Assembly: GCF_000264995.1 (NCBI RefSeq) | Contig: NW_006767450.1 | Span: forward strand, 107,728 to 171,727 | Direction: 5' to 3' | Origin: Punctularia strigosozonata HHB-11173 SS5 | Lineage: Eukaryota > Basidiomycota > Agaricomycetes > Corticiales > Punctulariaceae | DNA: 64,000 nt | In this document: positions 36,081 to 48,129 of the stretch, in pieces | How the letters are laid out: every line of letters starts with the position of its first letter | Numbering within the stretch: the stretch's first letter is position 1 | Made by a program: the position numbers and the translations under genes | The notes under the pieces: model-generated | The model's input: the letters and a program-made list of their open reading frames with translations, nothing else | Told to the model about the DNA's origin: nothing | Databases searched by the model: none

Positions 36081-37829
36081 ATGGTTCAGACACATAATAG
36101 GCGTACAACACCCATCGCCATTATTGGCGGCGGGCTCGGCGGTATATGTGCCGCCGTTGGTCTCGGCCGCGCCGGGTACTCAGTACATGTTTTTGAGAAA
36201 GCAGCAAGGCAAGCTCTTGGTTTGTCCGTCGCTGGCAGCGTCCTATTGATATGCTCCTCCTCCGCAGCTTTGCCGAGCTAGGTGCCGGTATAAGTTTAGG
36301 TCCTAATTCCCTCGAGGCCCTGGAACTCCTCGGACTTGGTGACACCTTTAAGGAGATCGCGAACATGAGCGAGGAGAATCCGCTCTGGTTTCGCGTTCTG
36401 GATGGGCGGACTGGAACTCATGTAACGGATGTGAGCGCTGTCAGCAGGTCCTCGCGTCAGACGCGAATTAATCCGTATCTCTCCAACAAGCTTCACATCA
36501 AGGGTCGTCACGCGTTTGTTCACCGGTAAGCTTTCATTTCTCATTCACGGGCATCTCTCATCTAGAACATCAGTGCACGTTTGCTTGAGCGAATCACGGA
36601 GCATCTGCCTCCGAACGTGCACATCTATTTCTCTTGCAACGTTGTCAAAGTGGAGACGATCCATGCTCCTGTCGGATATCAAAGAACGTCATTCGTGCAC
36701 GTTACCTTCCAAAGACCATCTGCCGACGGTACTCCGAGGAGTCAAGTATTTGAGGCCTCGGCGGCTATTGCGTGCGATGGTATCAGAAGCAACGTACGCT
36801 TATCGGACGAGATTACGTTTTCTACCCGACTCATCGTATTCACGCCAGGTTCGTGAGTGTCTCAAGCCGTATTGCGGTGGGCGAGTCCGATATACGGGAA
36901 CGTACCTTTACCGCGGACTGCTTGACATGCACGATGCTATCAAAGCTATAGGCGAGCGCGCACGGATATCCACTCAGAGAATGGGCCTTGATAGAGTGAG
37001 TCATCGCGGGCGCCTACTGGTCCAGCCTTCACTGAATGACCTATACAGCAAATATCTGCTCTTCCGATCGACGGCGGAAAGACGTTGAGCGTGTCAGCGT
37101 ACGTGTCGGACAGATCGCTGGACCCCGACCAGCGCATTTGGGATGCACCGCGCTGGGTAATCCCGGGCTCCACGCAACAGATGCTTGCTGCATTCAATGA
37201 TTTTGGAGAAGATGCAAAAAGTCTTCTGAAGGTCCGTTGTCATTGGCCCTTATTGTTCAAATACTTGCTCAGCAATGAATAGCTGGTGAAGAAAGCCGAT
37301 CAATGGGCATTGCACGAGCTTGTTCCACCAAAGATATGGACGGCGGAGAGAGTTACGCTGCTAGGAGATGCGGTGAGTAGATCACGCACGTTGGCCCAGT
37401 ATCGGTTCACCTGATGTGTATGATTACTAGGCACATGCTGGTCAGCCATTCAATGGGGCCGGTGTGGGTCAAGCGTTTGAGGACGCCTATGTCTTAACCG
37501 AGCTTATGGCCCACCCTGCATGCAATGCCTCCACAATTCCTCGCTTTTTACAAGCGTACGAAGACGTTCGCAGGGAGCGTGCGAGACTACAGCAAGCTCA
37601 CAGTCGCGTGAGCGGAGAGGTATGTTAGGGGAATAGTGCATCGTGTCAAAGAATTCAATTGCTCATGTAACATTACTAGATATATCAATATAGAGGACCT
37701 ATGGGAGACGATACTGTGGCCATCGCGGCTGAGTTCCAGGACAGATTCGATTGGATCTGGCACGTTGACCTGAGAGCCGACGTCGCGGAAGCGTTACAAA
37801 AGCTGAAATCTGCCGGTGTTGTCGCTTGA
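36081..37829 (+). CDS. FAD-dependent monooxygenase 1 (salicylate hydroxylase-like)
   Basis: Nine exons (36081-36208, 36268-36430, 36491-36525, 36574-36793, 36849-36995, 37049-37231, 37283-37372, 37431-37619, 37680-37829) give 434 aa, normal for group A flavoprotein hydroxylases. The FAD dinucleotide motif IIGGGLGGICAAVGLGRAGY is at residues 14-33. ELGAGISLGPNS follows, a DG motif (ACDGIRSN) lies mid-protein, and the second FAD motif GDAAHAGQPFNGAGVGQAF lies near 310. Such enzymes insert one oxygen into aromatic rings using NAD(P)H. Intron 1 uses a GC donor (AAG|GCAAGC), whereas the paralogue has GT at the same site. It also has an extra intron inside GDA|AHAG. Tandem paralogue of monooxygenase 2. 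Confidence 0.9.
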
Positions 37830-38260
37830 TCTCAATATCTGAATCATCGGACGCGTGTCGGAAGGCATTGTCTACTGCGCGGTCCAGCTTGCTACAGGGC
37901 CACGATCTGCAAGACGATGGGTACAATATTTACCATGCTACTTTCATTTGTACTGTATAACATAGTAACCCGTGCTTATTTATATTTCAATGTGTCGGGG
38001 GGATAGGGATGCAATCACGACTTTACGCACGGCGATCTGCGAGTTCCGATGTGAGCGGATCCGCAGCAGCGAAAGCCTCCGTCAGTGCGGGAACGCAAGG
38101 AATGACTCGGCGATTTCAGCGACGTTGCAAGAGCTGCAGCCTGGTGAGCTGAGAGTGATCTCCAGTGGATGGATATGGCCTAATCACTCTTCCTGTCTTA
38201 GAGTCGTGTTTACGCGGCCTTTATACGTTCGGGACAGAGGCAGGCACATCCGCAAGATCC

Positions 38261-38330
38261 AGGTAGGTAGGTAGGTAGGTAGTATTAACCGGCGCGGTCC
38301 CAATACCGGAACAGCCGGGCCCCAGGGCCT
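38261..38330 (-). repeat. CTAC-tailed dispersed repeat, copy 3
   Basis: GGTA array followed by GTATTAACCGGCGCGGTCCC and AATACCGGAACAGCC, the reverse complement of the element at 16,011. It lies 370 bases upstream of monooxygenase 2. The rest of 37,830-38,700 holds no gene I can see. Confidence 0.55.
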
Positions 38331-38700
38331 CGCACTAGTGGCGAGTATCATCACGGAAATATCGCATGTTCTCATGGCCGACAGTGCGGGAGATACTTGC
38401 ATCCGGCCGTGCCACAGAGGGCATATCTGGAAGTCGAAGCTAATCGGGCTGCCATCTGCCCCTGCTTCTTTCCTCTTCGAATAGGAATCGCCCCACATGC
38501 GCCCCGACGGATTGTGTGCGTGCCAGCTACCGAACGCAGCTGACGTACCTTTTGTTTTCAGGTAGACCCACCGAGCGCCGTAGCCCGTCATGTGCCCCCG
38601 AAGGCTACATACACGATGGCGCGAAATACGATTTTGGTCAAGCTTGAAATAAGGCGGCGCTCGCGGGCTTCGGCAGATACGGAAAGGAATAACGTGAACC

Positions 38701-40590
38701 ATGGGGGACACCTCTCAAGCCCAAGATACTGTCGTCGCCATCGTCGGTGGAGGATTAGGCGGCGTGTGTACCGCCGTAGGCCTCAGCCGCGCGGGATACA
38801 CCATCCACGTGTTTGAGAAAGCAGCAAGGTCAGCGGGCCCTAGCTATATCTTCCGACGTAAAAAACATCGCTTACAAGTCCTGCATGTATTCAGTTTCGC
38901 TGAGCTCGGAGCAGGGTTGAGCATTGGGCCCAACTCCATGCGCGCGCTGGAGCTCCTGGGCCTGGGAAGCATTTTCGAGGCGATAGCGAAGATCAGCGAG
39001 CTTAACCCGCTCTGGTTCCGCGTCCTCGACGGTCGTGACGGAACCCACGTAACAGATGTAAGATTGCGTCTTGGTGTCTGAATCTGCTTTACGGTGGCTC
39101 ATGAGGTACCCTCCCGGTAGCTTCATATTAAAGGACGACACGCGTTCGTTCATCGGTATACGTGGTTTCTGTTCGCCTCTCGCGGGCGTAAGAAGCTCAT
39201 ACGGCATGCTACAGAGCACGGCTTCTGGAGGCGATCGCTCAACAGCTTCCGTCGAATGTCAACATCCACTTCTCCTCGCTCGTGAAGAAAGTGGAGAACA
39301 TGCAGACCGCGAACGGTGCCTACGCGCGCCTGGCCATCGAGAGACGAGAACACGGGCAAAATCCCTCGAGATCGGAGCCGGATTTCTTCGTCGCCAGCGT
39401 CGTCGTCGGGTGCGACGGGATCAAGAGCGTGGTACGTCCCTGAAAACCATTATCCAAGGTTGATCATACCGTCGCGGCGAGACAGATGACCTTTACATCA
39501 CAAAGGTCCGCGAGAGCTTGGGAGAGCAGTGCGGCGGGCGGGTGCGGTACACGGGCACGTACATGTACCGCGGGCTGATCAACATGGACGACGCCGTCGC
39601 CGCCATCGGCGAGCGCGCCCGGATTTCGACGCAGAGGATGGGATTCGACAGGGTAAGCCCGGTCCTCTCCCACCCCCTCCTAAGCCGGGCCAGTTCCGTG
39701 TTTTTTTTTTTTGACTAACGTCGCTGAATTTGACTGGCACCCCGTTTGTTGCCCCGGGAAAATAGCAAATGTCGGCCATCCCGATCGACGGCGGCAAGAC
39801 GCTGAGCGTGACCGCGTACGTGTCCGACCGCTCGCGGGACCCGGATCTGCGCGAGTGGGGGCCGACGAGCTGGATCGTGCCCGGCTCGACGGAGGAGATG
39901 TTGGCGTCGTTCGAGGACTTTGGCGAGGACGCGAAGACGCTGCTCAAAGTAACGCCTCCTCCTTCTCCTCCTCCTCCTCCTGATCCGGGGGAGAAAGGCT
40001 GACCGGGCGGTGTTTTTTGTTTTTTCTTTATTTTTCATTTTATTTCCCCATCGTTAAGCTCGTGAAGAAGGCGGACAAGTGGGCGCTGCACGAGCTCGTC
40101 CCGCCCGAGCGCTGGACCGTGGGCCGGGTGACGCTGCTCGGCGACGCGGCGCACGCGGGGCAGCCGTTCAACGGCCAGGGCGTCGGCCAGGCGTTCGAGG
40201 ACGCGTACGTGCTCGCGGAGCTGCTCGCCCTGCCCGAGTGCACCCCGGCGAACGTGGAGCGGTTTTTGCTCGCGTACGAGGATATACGGAAGGACCGATC
40301 GCGGGTGCAGCAGGTCACGAGCAGGGAGGGCGGCGAGGTGCGTCTCTCTCTCTCTTTCTCTCGCCCCCTGCAACTCCCTCCCGCTCGCGCTTTCGCTGGC
40401 GATTGACTGAACCTGGGGTTCGGTTTTGCGCGCGGGTTAGATCTTCCAGTATTGCGGACCGATGGGAAGGGATCGGGCGGCGATCGCGAGGGTGTTGAGG
40501 GATCGGTTCGATTGGCTGTGGATGTACGACCTCACGATGGACGTCGAGCTCGCCAAGGCCAAGCTCAAGCTTGCCGGTGTGATCGTTTAA
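38701..40590 (+). CDS. FAD-dependent monooxygenase 2 (salicylate hydroxylase-like)
   Basis: Eight exons (38701-38828, 38895-39057, 39121-39155, 39215-39431, 39506-39652, 39766-39948, 40059-40337, 40441-40590) give 433 aa. The first three exons have the same lengths as in monooxygenase 1 (128, 163, 35). Motifs are VAIVGGGLGGVCTAVGLSRA, ELGAGLSIGPNS, VVVGCDGIKS, RISTQRMGFDR and LLGDAAHAGQPFNGQGVGQA. The intron within GDA|AHAG of the paralogue is absent, so the two copies differ by one intron. From exon 5 on, codon use becomes much more GC-rich than in exons 1-3 or in the paralogue, and intron 5 holds a T run while intron 6 holds CCT repeats. Likely aromatic hydroxylase; substrate unknown. Confidence 0.9.
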
Positions 40591-42057
40591 GAGAAATCAT
40601 CATCATCATCATCGCGCCCCCCCCCTCCCCTCGTCGTCCTTGGATCGGAAGCGTCGGAGCATTCCGAGCTTTGGCTGTATCTCCGGGGATTTTTTTCTTC
40701 GTTTAGTTTGATTGTAATGTCCCAGTTCCGCGCGACCGAGATTTTGAATGGAGATAGCTCCGAGGCGCCGTGATAGCGTCTCCCATAAATGGCGGCCCTC
40801 CTTTCCGTGTTTTATTTTGTGCATAGCAAGAGCATACTTGGCGATCGTAACGGGCCGTGCTATGGCTGAGCAGCCTCTGACTCGACAGACGATAGCCGCA
40901 GTAGCTAGCGCGCTCGGATAGAAACGCCTGCATTCGCGCGCGTAGGGAAAGGAAGCCCAACCCGCACGGGTGGCCGTTGAAAAGGCACGGCAGCGGTGCT
41001 AGATCGGTTCAGCTTCAGGTCGGGGGTCTCGAGACGAGCGTGCCGGCGGTACATATAGACTCAGAGGTCCAGACGGATTCGTTCAACACGTCGCTTCGAG
41101 TCAAGCATGGATAGCATCCGGGATGCGATTCCCGCTGACGTACGCCAGCGTACGCCTCCGCGATGGGCGTGAGCGGGGGGAAACCTGCAGCTCGATCGGC
41201 GGGCGCAGGCACCAGCGGAAAACGCCATTCGCCACGAGTCCTAGACAAGGTACAATGTGAAGCGGTCGATCTCGAGCAGCGTTAACGTTCTGCTTCATGC
41301 CCCGAGTAGAGTCGTTCTTCACGAGTCCCTCCAAGAAGGATCGGCGGGAGAAAGGAAAATCGAGGTCGGGCATCGCCACACGATATTAAACGATAGTGAA
41401 AAAGGGGCGCGTACGAAGCTGCCACGAGGCTCGCGAGAAGAGGGGAGCGGTCGCGCAATGTGATCGCGTGACGACGGTTTCTCATCGATAGCTACGGGCG
41501 TCCGTCCCCTTGCTATAAATACGGAGCCATCTGCTGTATCCGTATGGCTCTATGCGCAGTCAGAGCATGTATGGCATGGTCATTTCGAGGAGCAGCAGCA
41601 GAGCTTGCTGAAGAGGGGGGAGGACGAAGGACGACGACGTTGAGCCTTGGAGAGCAAATCAGGACGTCGTCAGGGCAACGACTGCGCAGCGGCGTGCACA
41701 TCTTCCCACGGCTGCTGATAGATGCACGTGGGGCGTCGTCTGCGGACATCGAGCTCGAGTCAAGCCGTCGCGATCTTCCTCATCGAACCCATCCCAACTC
41801 TATCATCCCCAAAAATCCAGCCAGCCAGCGGCCACCGTAATTCCCGGCGACATAGCAAACGAAACCAGTACAGCCGGGCTGTAACGCGTTTGACGGCCAC
41901 CATCCAAGTTCCAGAGGCGCCCGAGGTGATCCACCGGGGTATTTAAGGCGACGGTCAACACGACGAGAACGATTGCCAACGCCGCAGCCCAGACCCCATA
42001 CGAACTCTAAACCCAATCCCGCCCGCGCCCACGAACACAACCTCTTCTGGGTTTTGA
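40591..42057. other. Intergenic, no feature recognised
   Basis: A 1.5-kb tract between monooxygenase 2 and the SH3 gene. Short frames on both strands lack any domain. A CCT/CATCAT simple repeat follows the monooxygenase stop (40,598-40,630). The part nearest 42,057 presumably contains the SH3 gene promoter. Confidence 0.5.
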
Positions 42058-43885
42058 ATGACTTCCACCGTCTCGCCGCCGCCGCCGCCCACCAGCAGCA
42101 GCCCCCGCACGAGCACGAGCACGAGCGGCAGCAGCACCAGCGACCACAAAGGCACGTCTCTCTCGCCGCTTTCTGTCCACATATAGCCCATTCATATCGC
42201 CACGATGCGCTTCCCACATCTCATCTCCTATCGCCCTTGCGCTGATACGATTGCGATGCGATGTTATATGTATATATATAGATCTGCCGCGCCTGTCGCT
42301 GCACATCGACGCCCCGCCGTCGTCCTCGCCGTTCCCGAGCCCGAGCAGCACCTTCATCCCGCCGCCCGTTCAGAATCCGCACGAGTACGCCCACAAGCTC
42401 CTCCCGCCGCGCAAGAAGCGGTCCCCCGCCAACAACAGCAACAGCAACAACAACAACAACAACAACGGGAGTTCGACCCCGGTCTCGGCGAGGAGCTCGA
42501 CCCCCGTCTCGGCGACGAGCAGCGCCACGCCCACCTCGGCTTCCGCCAGCGTCACCGGCACGAGCACCGCACCTCCTCCTGCAGCAGCACACCCAGACCC
42601 CGATCTGTCGATCCACGACCTCGACATGGCGACGACCACGACCGCACCCGCGCCCCACGTGCTCACCACGCCTCCTCCTCCTCCCTCCTCCTCCTCCTCA
42701 CCTGACCCCCCCGCCCCGTCCACCCCCGCCTCTTCCACCTCCTCAGACCCTTCCTCCTCCGCCCCCTCCGCACCCGCCTCCGCGCTGAGCCACTCCCACC
42801 GCGACTCGCTCGGCCCCCAATCCACCCGCCCCGCCCCGGCCTCCCCCGGCCCCTCGCGCCGCTCCTCGGCCGTCATCCCGACCAAGCCCGGCTCGCGCCC
42901 GCCCTCGACGCTCTTCTCCCCCTCCTCCTCCCAACTCTCCTCCTCCCCCGGCGGCAACGCCAGCATGGGCCTCGTCCCGACCCGGCCCGCCTCCACCGGC
43001 TCGTCCTCGGCGACGCCGACCGCCAACGGCTTCTCCCCCTCCTCGTCCTCCTCCCTCGTCAAGGACAAAGACGCCGCGAAGGATAAGGAGAACCACCAGC
43101 ACCATCCCGTTCCGCCTCCGCCCGACTCGTCGTCCCAAGTAGGAGGAGGAGGAGGAGGAGGAGGAGGAGCGGGGGGGAAGAAGAGCGGGGGGCCGACCTG
43201 GCCGCACGTCGCGATCCGCGATTTCGCATACCCGGCGACGGACGAGCGCCACGTCGGGCGCGGGGCGGACGTGCCCCGCCCGAACGCGCGGCTGCTCCGC
43301 GGCGCGCGCCGCTTTTCGCAGCTCACCGAACCCTCTGATTCCGATTCCGACGACGAGGACGAGGACGAAGATGGAGACGAGGACGGGTGGTGGAGTAAGA
43401 AGGGGTGGGGAGGGGGTAGGAGCTGGGCGTTTGGGAGCAGGACGGTTAGCGAGGGGAGGAGGCAGGAGGAGGAGGCCGCCGCCGCTGCCGGGCCGAGTCG
43501 GGGTGATCTGGCGAGGAATTTCGGGGTGGCGGCGGAGGGGGAGGGGGAGGGCGAGGAGGCGGAGTACGTCGAGGAGGCGGAGACGTCCGGCGAGGCGTGG
43601 CAGGTGGACGCGGACGAGGCGCCGCTCGTGCCGGGGTTGTATAGGGCGGCGTACGCGTTCGAGCCCGAGGGGACGGCGGAGATGAGGATGGAGGAGGGGC
43701 AGGTGGTGAAGGTCGTCGGGAGGGGAGGAGGGGTCGGATGGGCGGTCGTGGTCAGGGGGTATAGGCACGGGGAAGGAGGTGGGGGAGGGGATGGGGAGGA
43801 GGAGCATGCGCTCGTGCCGGAGGGGTACTTGGAGCTCATCGAAGCGGATCCGGACGCGGACGCGGACGTTGATATGGACGCTTGA
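42058..43885 (+). CDS. SH3-domain protein, low-complexity (NBP2-like)
   Basis: Read as two exons, 42058-42151 and 42282-43885 (565 aa), joined by a GC-AG intron (AAAG|GCACGT...TATATAG). A single-exon reading from 42251 is the alternative. The N-terminal 300 residues are Ser/Pro/Thr-rich with an Asn run. The middle contains VAIRDFAYPATDERHVGRG and an acidic DEDEDEDGDED stretch. The last 90 residues form an SH3 domain: LYRAAYAFEPEGTAEMRMEE, then HALVPEGYLEL near the end. The RDFAYP block plus C-terminal SH3 resembles yeast Nbp2, an adaptor that brings a phosphatase to kinase complexes; this link is moderate. The opposite strand is also open over 489 codons, an artefact of GC-rich bias. The 3' end is duplicated at 57.6-58.7 kb. 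Confidence 0.78.
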
Positions 43886-45224
43886 AAGTCGGTTTGTTGG
43901 TGTATGTCTTTTTCTTAGCTGCTTATATTTTTTTTGTTTGCTTGTATGCGCGGGCGCGTCGAGGGTGTATGTGGCCCAAAAAAATGCCAATTTTTTATCA
44001 GTTTTCCCTTGTACTGTTGGGTCCACAGACGTCCACCTAGAGAGAGAGAGAGAGCGCAGATGATTTATCCTCCATCGACGAAGTAATAGGAGTTTGATGC
44101 GGTTACACCGTGGACGGCTCGGTGGACTACTTATAGTATATCTACGTTTTAGGATAATTGCCTCTCTCTCCGGATGAACGCATGCGGTCATCCCACATAT
44201 CCAGGCGTGCAACATTTCGGATGAAAGGTTTCCCTGCATGTATTCATTCGCACACGCTGACGAGCGCCATGTAACCTCGTCGGTCCTGTTCGTCTTTCCT
44301 GCTTGCCCTCCTCGATCGTCGGATCCCGCCGGGAGGCGGGCCACACTCTTGCAACTCGCTCGCTCTCCGTTTTGTCCAAAGGGAGGGGGGGGGGGGGGGC
44401 GACTATGCTATACTGATTCATTGTATGCGGGCCGTGCTATATCCCGCAGCGCGAAGACAAATTTTCTCGGCCACTTTGACGGACGCTGCATGTGCTACTG
44501 ATCCCTACGACTCTTCCGAAACTGAAGACGGTATAAGATTCTTGCTTGCTGGGATAGCCTCATGCATAACAATCGCGACTATCTCCTGATCGAAGGACCC
44601 TTCGGCAAGTCGGACGATGGGCTGGGTTCCCAATCCGGACGAGATCGATGCTGTGGTTCCGCTGGCTTCTCGGATACACCCCGAGAGATCTGAATCAAAC
44701 GGAAACCTATATCGGGCCTATCTTTCTGTCTGGCCCCGGAAGCACTTTCATCGGCATCCGCGCATATATCCAACTTTCCGGTGCATCCAGTTACGGCTGC
44801 GTTGATCCCTCCCGAGGCGAGTCACCCCCGTTCCAAACTCTCTCGCTTGGTCACCTCATAATTGGTAAACAGATAGCCATCGCGAACAATCGGCTACTGG
44901 AATGGGCATAGTTTTTTTTCCCTCCAAAGGTGAGCACGAGAGCTAGGAAGACGGTCTCTGTTGATCGAGCCCTCCCGCCGCATACCAGCCGCAACTCCAG
45001 GCTTCCCATATACACGCTCGGTTAAAATTTCTGCTGGGCCGGAACAACTCGCTGGAATGACGAATATTCGAAAGTGCGACTCCTGCACCAGATTGGGCAG
45101 GATCGATGAACTTGAAGTATGGATATCGCTCTCCTACTGCGGGGTTTTCGGGTATAAGGACATGTGATGTCCTTCTCCTAGGCCTGCCGTTCGCTTGTCG
45201 CCGTCACGCCGTTCATCCATACCC
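43886..45224. other. 3' flank of SH3 gene, duplicated at 57.9-58.7 kb
   Basis: From the SH3 stop to about 44,790 the sequence aligns with 57,879-58,730 (shared blocks include TTTGTTTGCTTGTATGCGCG and GAAACCTATATCGGGCCTAT). A run of fifteen G bases lies near 44,385. No gene, RNA or ORF in it is convincing. The last 430 bases before KL7 show nothing else. Confidence 0.6.
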
Positions 45225-46554
45225 ATGAACCTCGACCAAGACGCGGAGCGGATGATCAGCGGCCTTCCTCAGAACGAGATTTTTGCAGACAAAGACGTTC
45301 CCCGTGGCTTCCAGAACGGCCTGCTTTACATTAAGGAGCTGGAACGCTTCCGATCCCTCGCCTGCTCCAATGCCCTCTACCGCTCTCTGCCACACGTTCT
45401 ATACGTTACGAAGACCTGGACGTACTCGCTTCCCGATATATCTCACCGGGATTCATCCCAGCAGTATCGTCCGCCACTCTTTTCGCGTGACGAGCTATCC
45501 GTTGCCAGCCCTCAAGATACAACAATCACCCTCGAACACGTGATACGGGCGAAGCGCAATACGCTCTCTCAGGTTTACAAGGGATCGCTGCGCGTCGGTG
45601 CCGGGACGTCCCGAGAGGTTTGCATCAAGATATATCAGCAAAGCCTATGTTCGCTACCGGACATTGATTGTTTCGACGAGGACGAGGATTACAATCCTGA
45701 ATTGCGCACTGCTCGTCATAACGCGGGTGTAGAGGCCTGGGCGTACTGTAAACTTGCTTCCCTCCAAGGTAATGTCACCGTGTTCGTCGGCATTCATGAT
45801 GGAATGGATTTGACGTTGATATACTCAAGGCTCTTTTATCCCTTGTTCACTTGGCTTTTACGAAGTGATTCCCGCGAACAATATGAGCTCAACGTGTGAC
45901 TCATGATTTCTCAGGCACGCCTCCCAAACGGAGAAACCTCTGTTGTTCACGTACTCGAATACCTTGACGGAGTTCCGCTGTCGTCCATCAAACGACGCGA
46001 TGATCTGGAACAACGCATGGGTTGTCGCGTGATCGACATGGTGAATCGCTATATCCACCGAGTCTCGATGATTCTCACTCCGCCTCATCATTGTTCAGGT
46101 AGAGAAACTCCTGGATAAAATTGTACTCATGCACGAACTGGGCGTTACGCACCAGGATTTATACCTGCGCAACATCATGCTACTGAAACAGTCTAGAAAT
46201 CGCGATCCTTTGTCCTCTCTTGCTATCGTCGATTTCAATAAAGCAGAGCCCCCTCATGGAACCTTCGACAACGAACAAGCCGACTCACATCGGTGAGCAC
46301 TCCTAATCGTCTTCTCGCGCTTGTTCCCGAATAAACTCTCATCTGGACACAGCATTCTGGACATCCTCGAAAATTACCGCGTACCAGTAAGGCTCATCGA
46401 GGCATGGTACGCGAAGCATGCTTCATCAGATCCGCGCCCTTTCTGGGTCTCGTTGTTTGATAGTAGGTCAGGAGAGGGCGTACATTTTCTGATATGGCAC
46501 GACATAATGCATAATCGCGAGAGACGACGGCAGTATATACCGATTAACTATTGA
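45225..46554 (+). CDS. Kinase-like protein KL7 (catalytic motifs complete)
   Basis: Five exons (45225-45768, 45830-45864, 45915-46040, 46099-46292, 46353-46554) give 366 aa starting MNLDQDAERMISGLPQ. Motifs in order are SQVYKGSLRVG, VCIKIYQQSLC, GVEAWAYCKLASLQG, the 35-base exon (SFIPCSLGFYE), TSVVHVLEYLDGVPL, HQDLYLRN and AIVDFNKAEPP. The loop and metal-site aspartates are both present, so it could be active. It is most like KL2 (matching LP(Q/D)N.IF.D.DVP N-terminus and VEAWYAKHASS C-terminus), although KL2 is 36 kb away. Exon 4 is six bases longer than in the other members. It is followed by HAP5 copy 2, as KL6 is followed by HAP5 copy 1. No targeting signal. Confidence 0.85.
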
Positions 46555-47446
46555 CAGAGTATAATGTTGATGAATATTTCAGTGGGCAACCGCGTCTGTA
46601 GTGACAACGTCGCACAAACTTTCACTACCTGGGCTCCTTGAGCGCCATTATAATGCTCCAAATTGAGCAGCAGCAGTCAGATCGTCTTCAAGTCAGACCT
46701 TTTCGGTTCCCCGAAAGCAAACCTATCGGCATCAGGGCCCCCGCCCGCGTATGCGTGGAGGTCCATTTCTACTCATCCGCAGCGCTAGCGATTGACCACT
46801 CAATCACGCTTCTATACCCATAAAATCCTCTTCGCTTAAATCTCGACGAGCATTACCGTTACGGTCATCTTTTCAAGGATGAGCTGCCGGCACGCCAGCG
46901 CATCTCTGTTTACGAGCGTCCGGCATTTACTTGCCTTTGACACAGAGCTGTCGTCGAGGATTTCCTGGACCCAGTGGGACGCGCACAGAAGAGGTGGAGC
47001 CGAGAGTGCGAGTACGCAACGGGCAGATGCGCGTACAAGATACCAATCGACTGGGCGCTCGCGGGGCAGGCCCCGGCGTCTGGTATCAGATACGAGCTCT
47101 GTGACATGTGTTAGCGAATGGCTGAAGAAAGTGCGGAGAGGGCAAAAAGTGAAATGTGGGAGCGGATGCTCAGCGGGGTTCTCATCGGGATTCTCGACCT
47201 TAAGCCGGTCGTGGGGGTCGTTCTGTCGGTGAAGTTGAGTTCTCAAAGCGCTGCTTCATCTGTGATGACAAAAGGCAATGTTAGGCTAGAACAATATCAA
47301 GTGGAACAGCGGGTAAACCTCTTCAAGCATCACGGCAGAGGTATCCAGTGCATCGCCTTCCGGCCGTGACTCGCTCCCATTTGTAGGTGGTTGTCCCTGC
47401 TGCCCGTTGTCTGAATGTCCCTGAATGTCATAATACATGATGGGCA
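46555..47446. other. Intergenic; duplicated flank of HAP5
   Basis: No gene supported. From about 46,990 to 47,150 it aligns with 26,280-26,430, which marks the duplicated 3' flank of HAP5. Frames on the minus strand here look like a decayed version of the same noncoding tract. Confidence 0.5.
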
Positions 47447-48067
47447 TCAAGATCCATCCGGTCCGGACCAGCCACGACGAACCTCCTTCCGCTTCTTGCG
47501 CGCGGCTTGGTCGAACCCCTGTCCCGCCGACCCGCCTTGGCCAGCAGCGTGCCCATGCCCATCGTCACGAGGGACTATGTCGATGTGGAAGTCGAACTGG
47601 TCCGACTTGGCGAGCGCCTTGGCGATGTCTTGTTGAGAAAGTGTGCGCCGTTTGTTCGAGTCGGCCACTATGAAGGCACGAGCGGTGATCTCCGAGAGAC
47701 TGAGCAAGCAGTTGTTAGTGAAGATTAGAGTGTTCTGCTGGTGGACGCACTCTCGCATACCTTGCAGAATGGAATGGGTGCTGGACTAGGACGATGAGAA
47801 TCGGCATGGAGTAGCATACGCGATCGGTCGAAGACACCCACCATCCGCAGCAATCATCTACGAGGTGTGAGCCGCGTAATCCTCACATTCCATTCGAGTC
47901 CAGTAACTGACCTTGACTTCGGGACCGCTCTTCATCACCTTCTTGATCCGGGCGAGCGGGAGAGCAGGATGCCGGTAATCTGGCGTTTCATTCTCGGCTG
48001 TGTCCACTTGTCGTTGCCAGAAGTTGCGCAAGAACTCGGTGCGTGTGTCACTTGACCGATCGTGCAC
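47447..48067 (-). pseudogene. HAP5 (NF-YC) copy 2, decayed
   Basis: Contains the same blocks as copy 1 on the same strand: [36 protein letters not shown], the tiny MIAAD exon, a PIPFCK exon and [20 protein letters not shown]. Differences that suggest loss of function: the N-terminal 45 residues are replaced, Asp becomes Gly in MKSDPEVK, Leu becomes Pro in PILFCK, and the join between the third exon and ITARAF no longer keeps frame with the GT/AG sites present. The tail ends early (KEVRRGWSGPDGS). It still lies between a KL gene (KL7) and an RE gene (RE3), like copy 1. A truncated expressed protein cannot be excluded. Confidence 0.75.
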
Positions 48068-48129
48068 CAGCGAGCTTAAGCGTCATGGCATGCAACAAAT
48101 TGGTGGATCACAGTAAGTACCGCGCTACA

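Noticed and set aside
42370-44344. Long minus-strand open frames (489 and 533 codons) opposite the SH3 gene
   Set aside because: They mirror the GC-rich plus-strand gene, are Ser/Pro or Arg/Gly low-complexity, and lack domains; the plus strand has a real SH3 domain.
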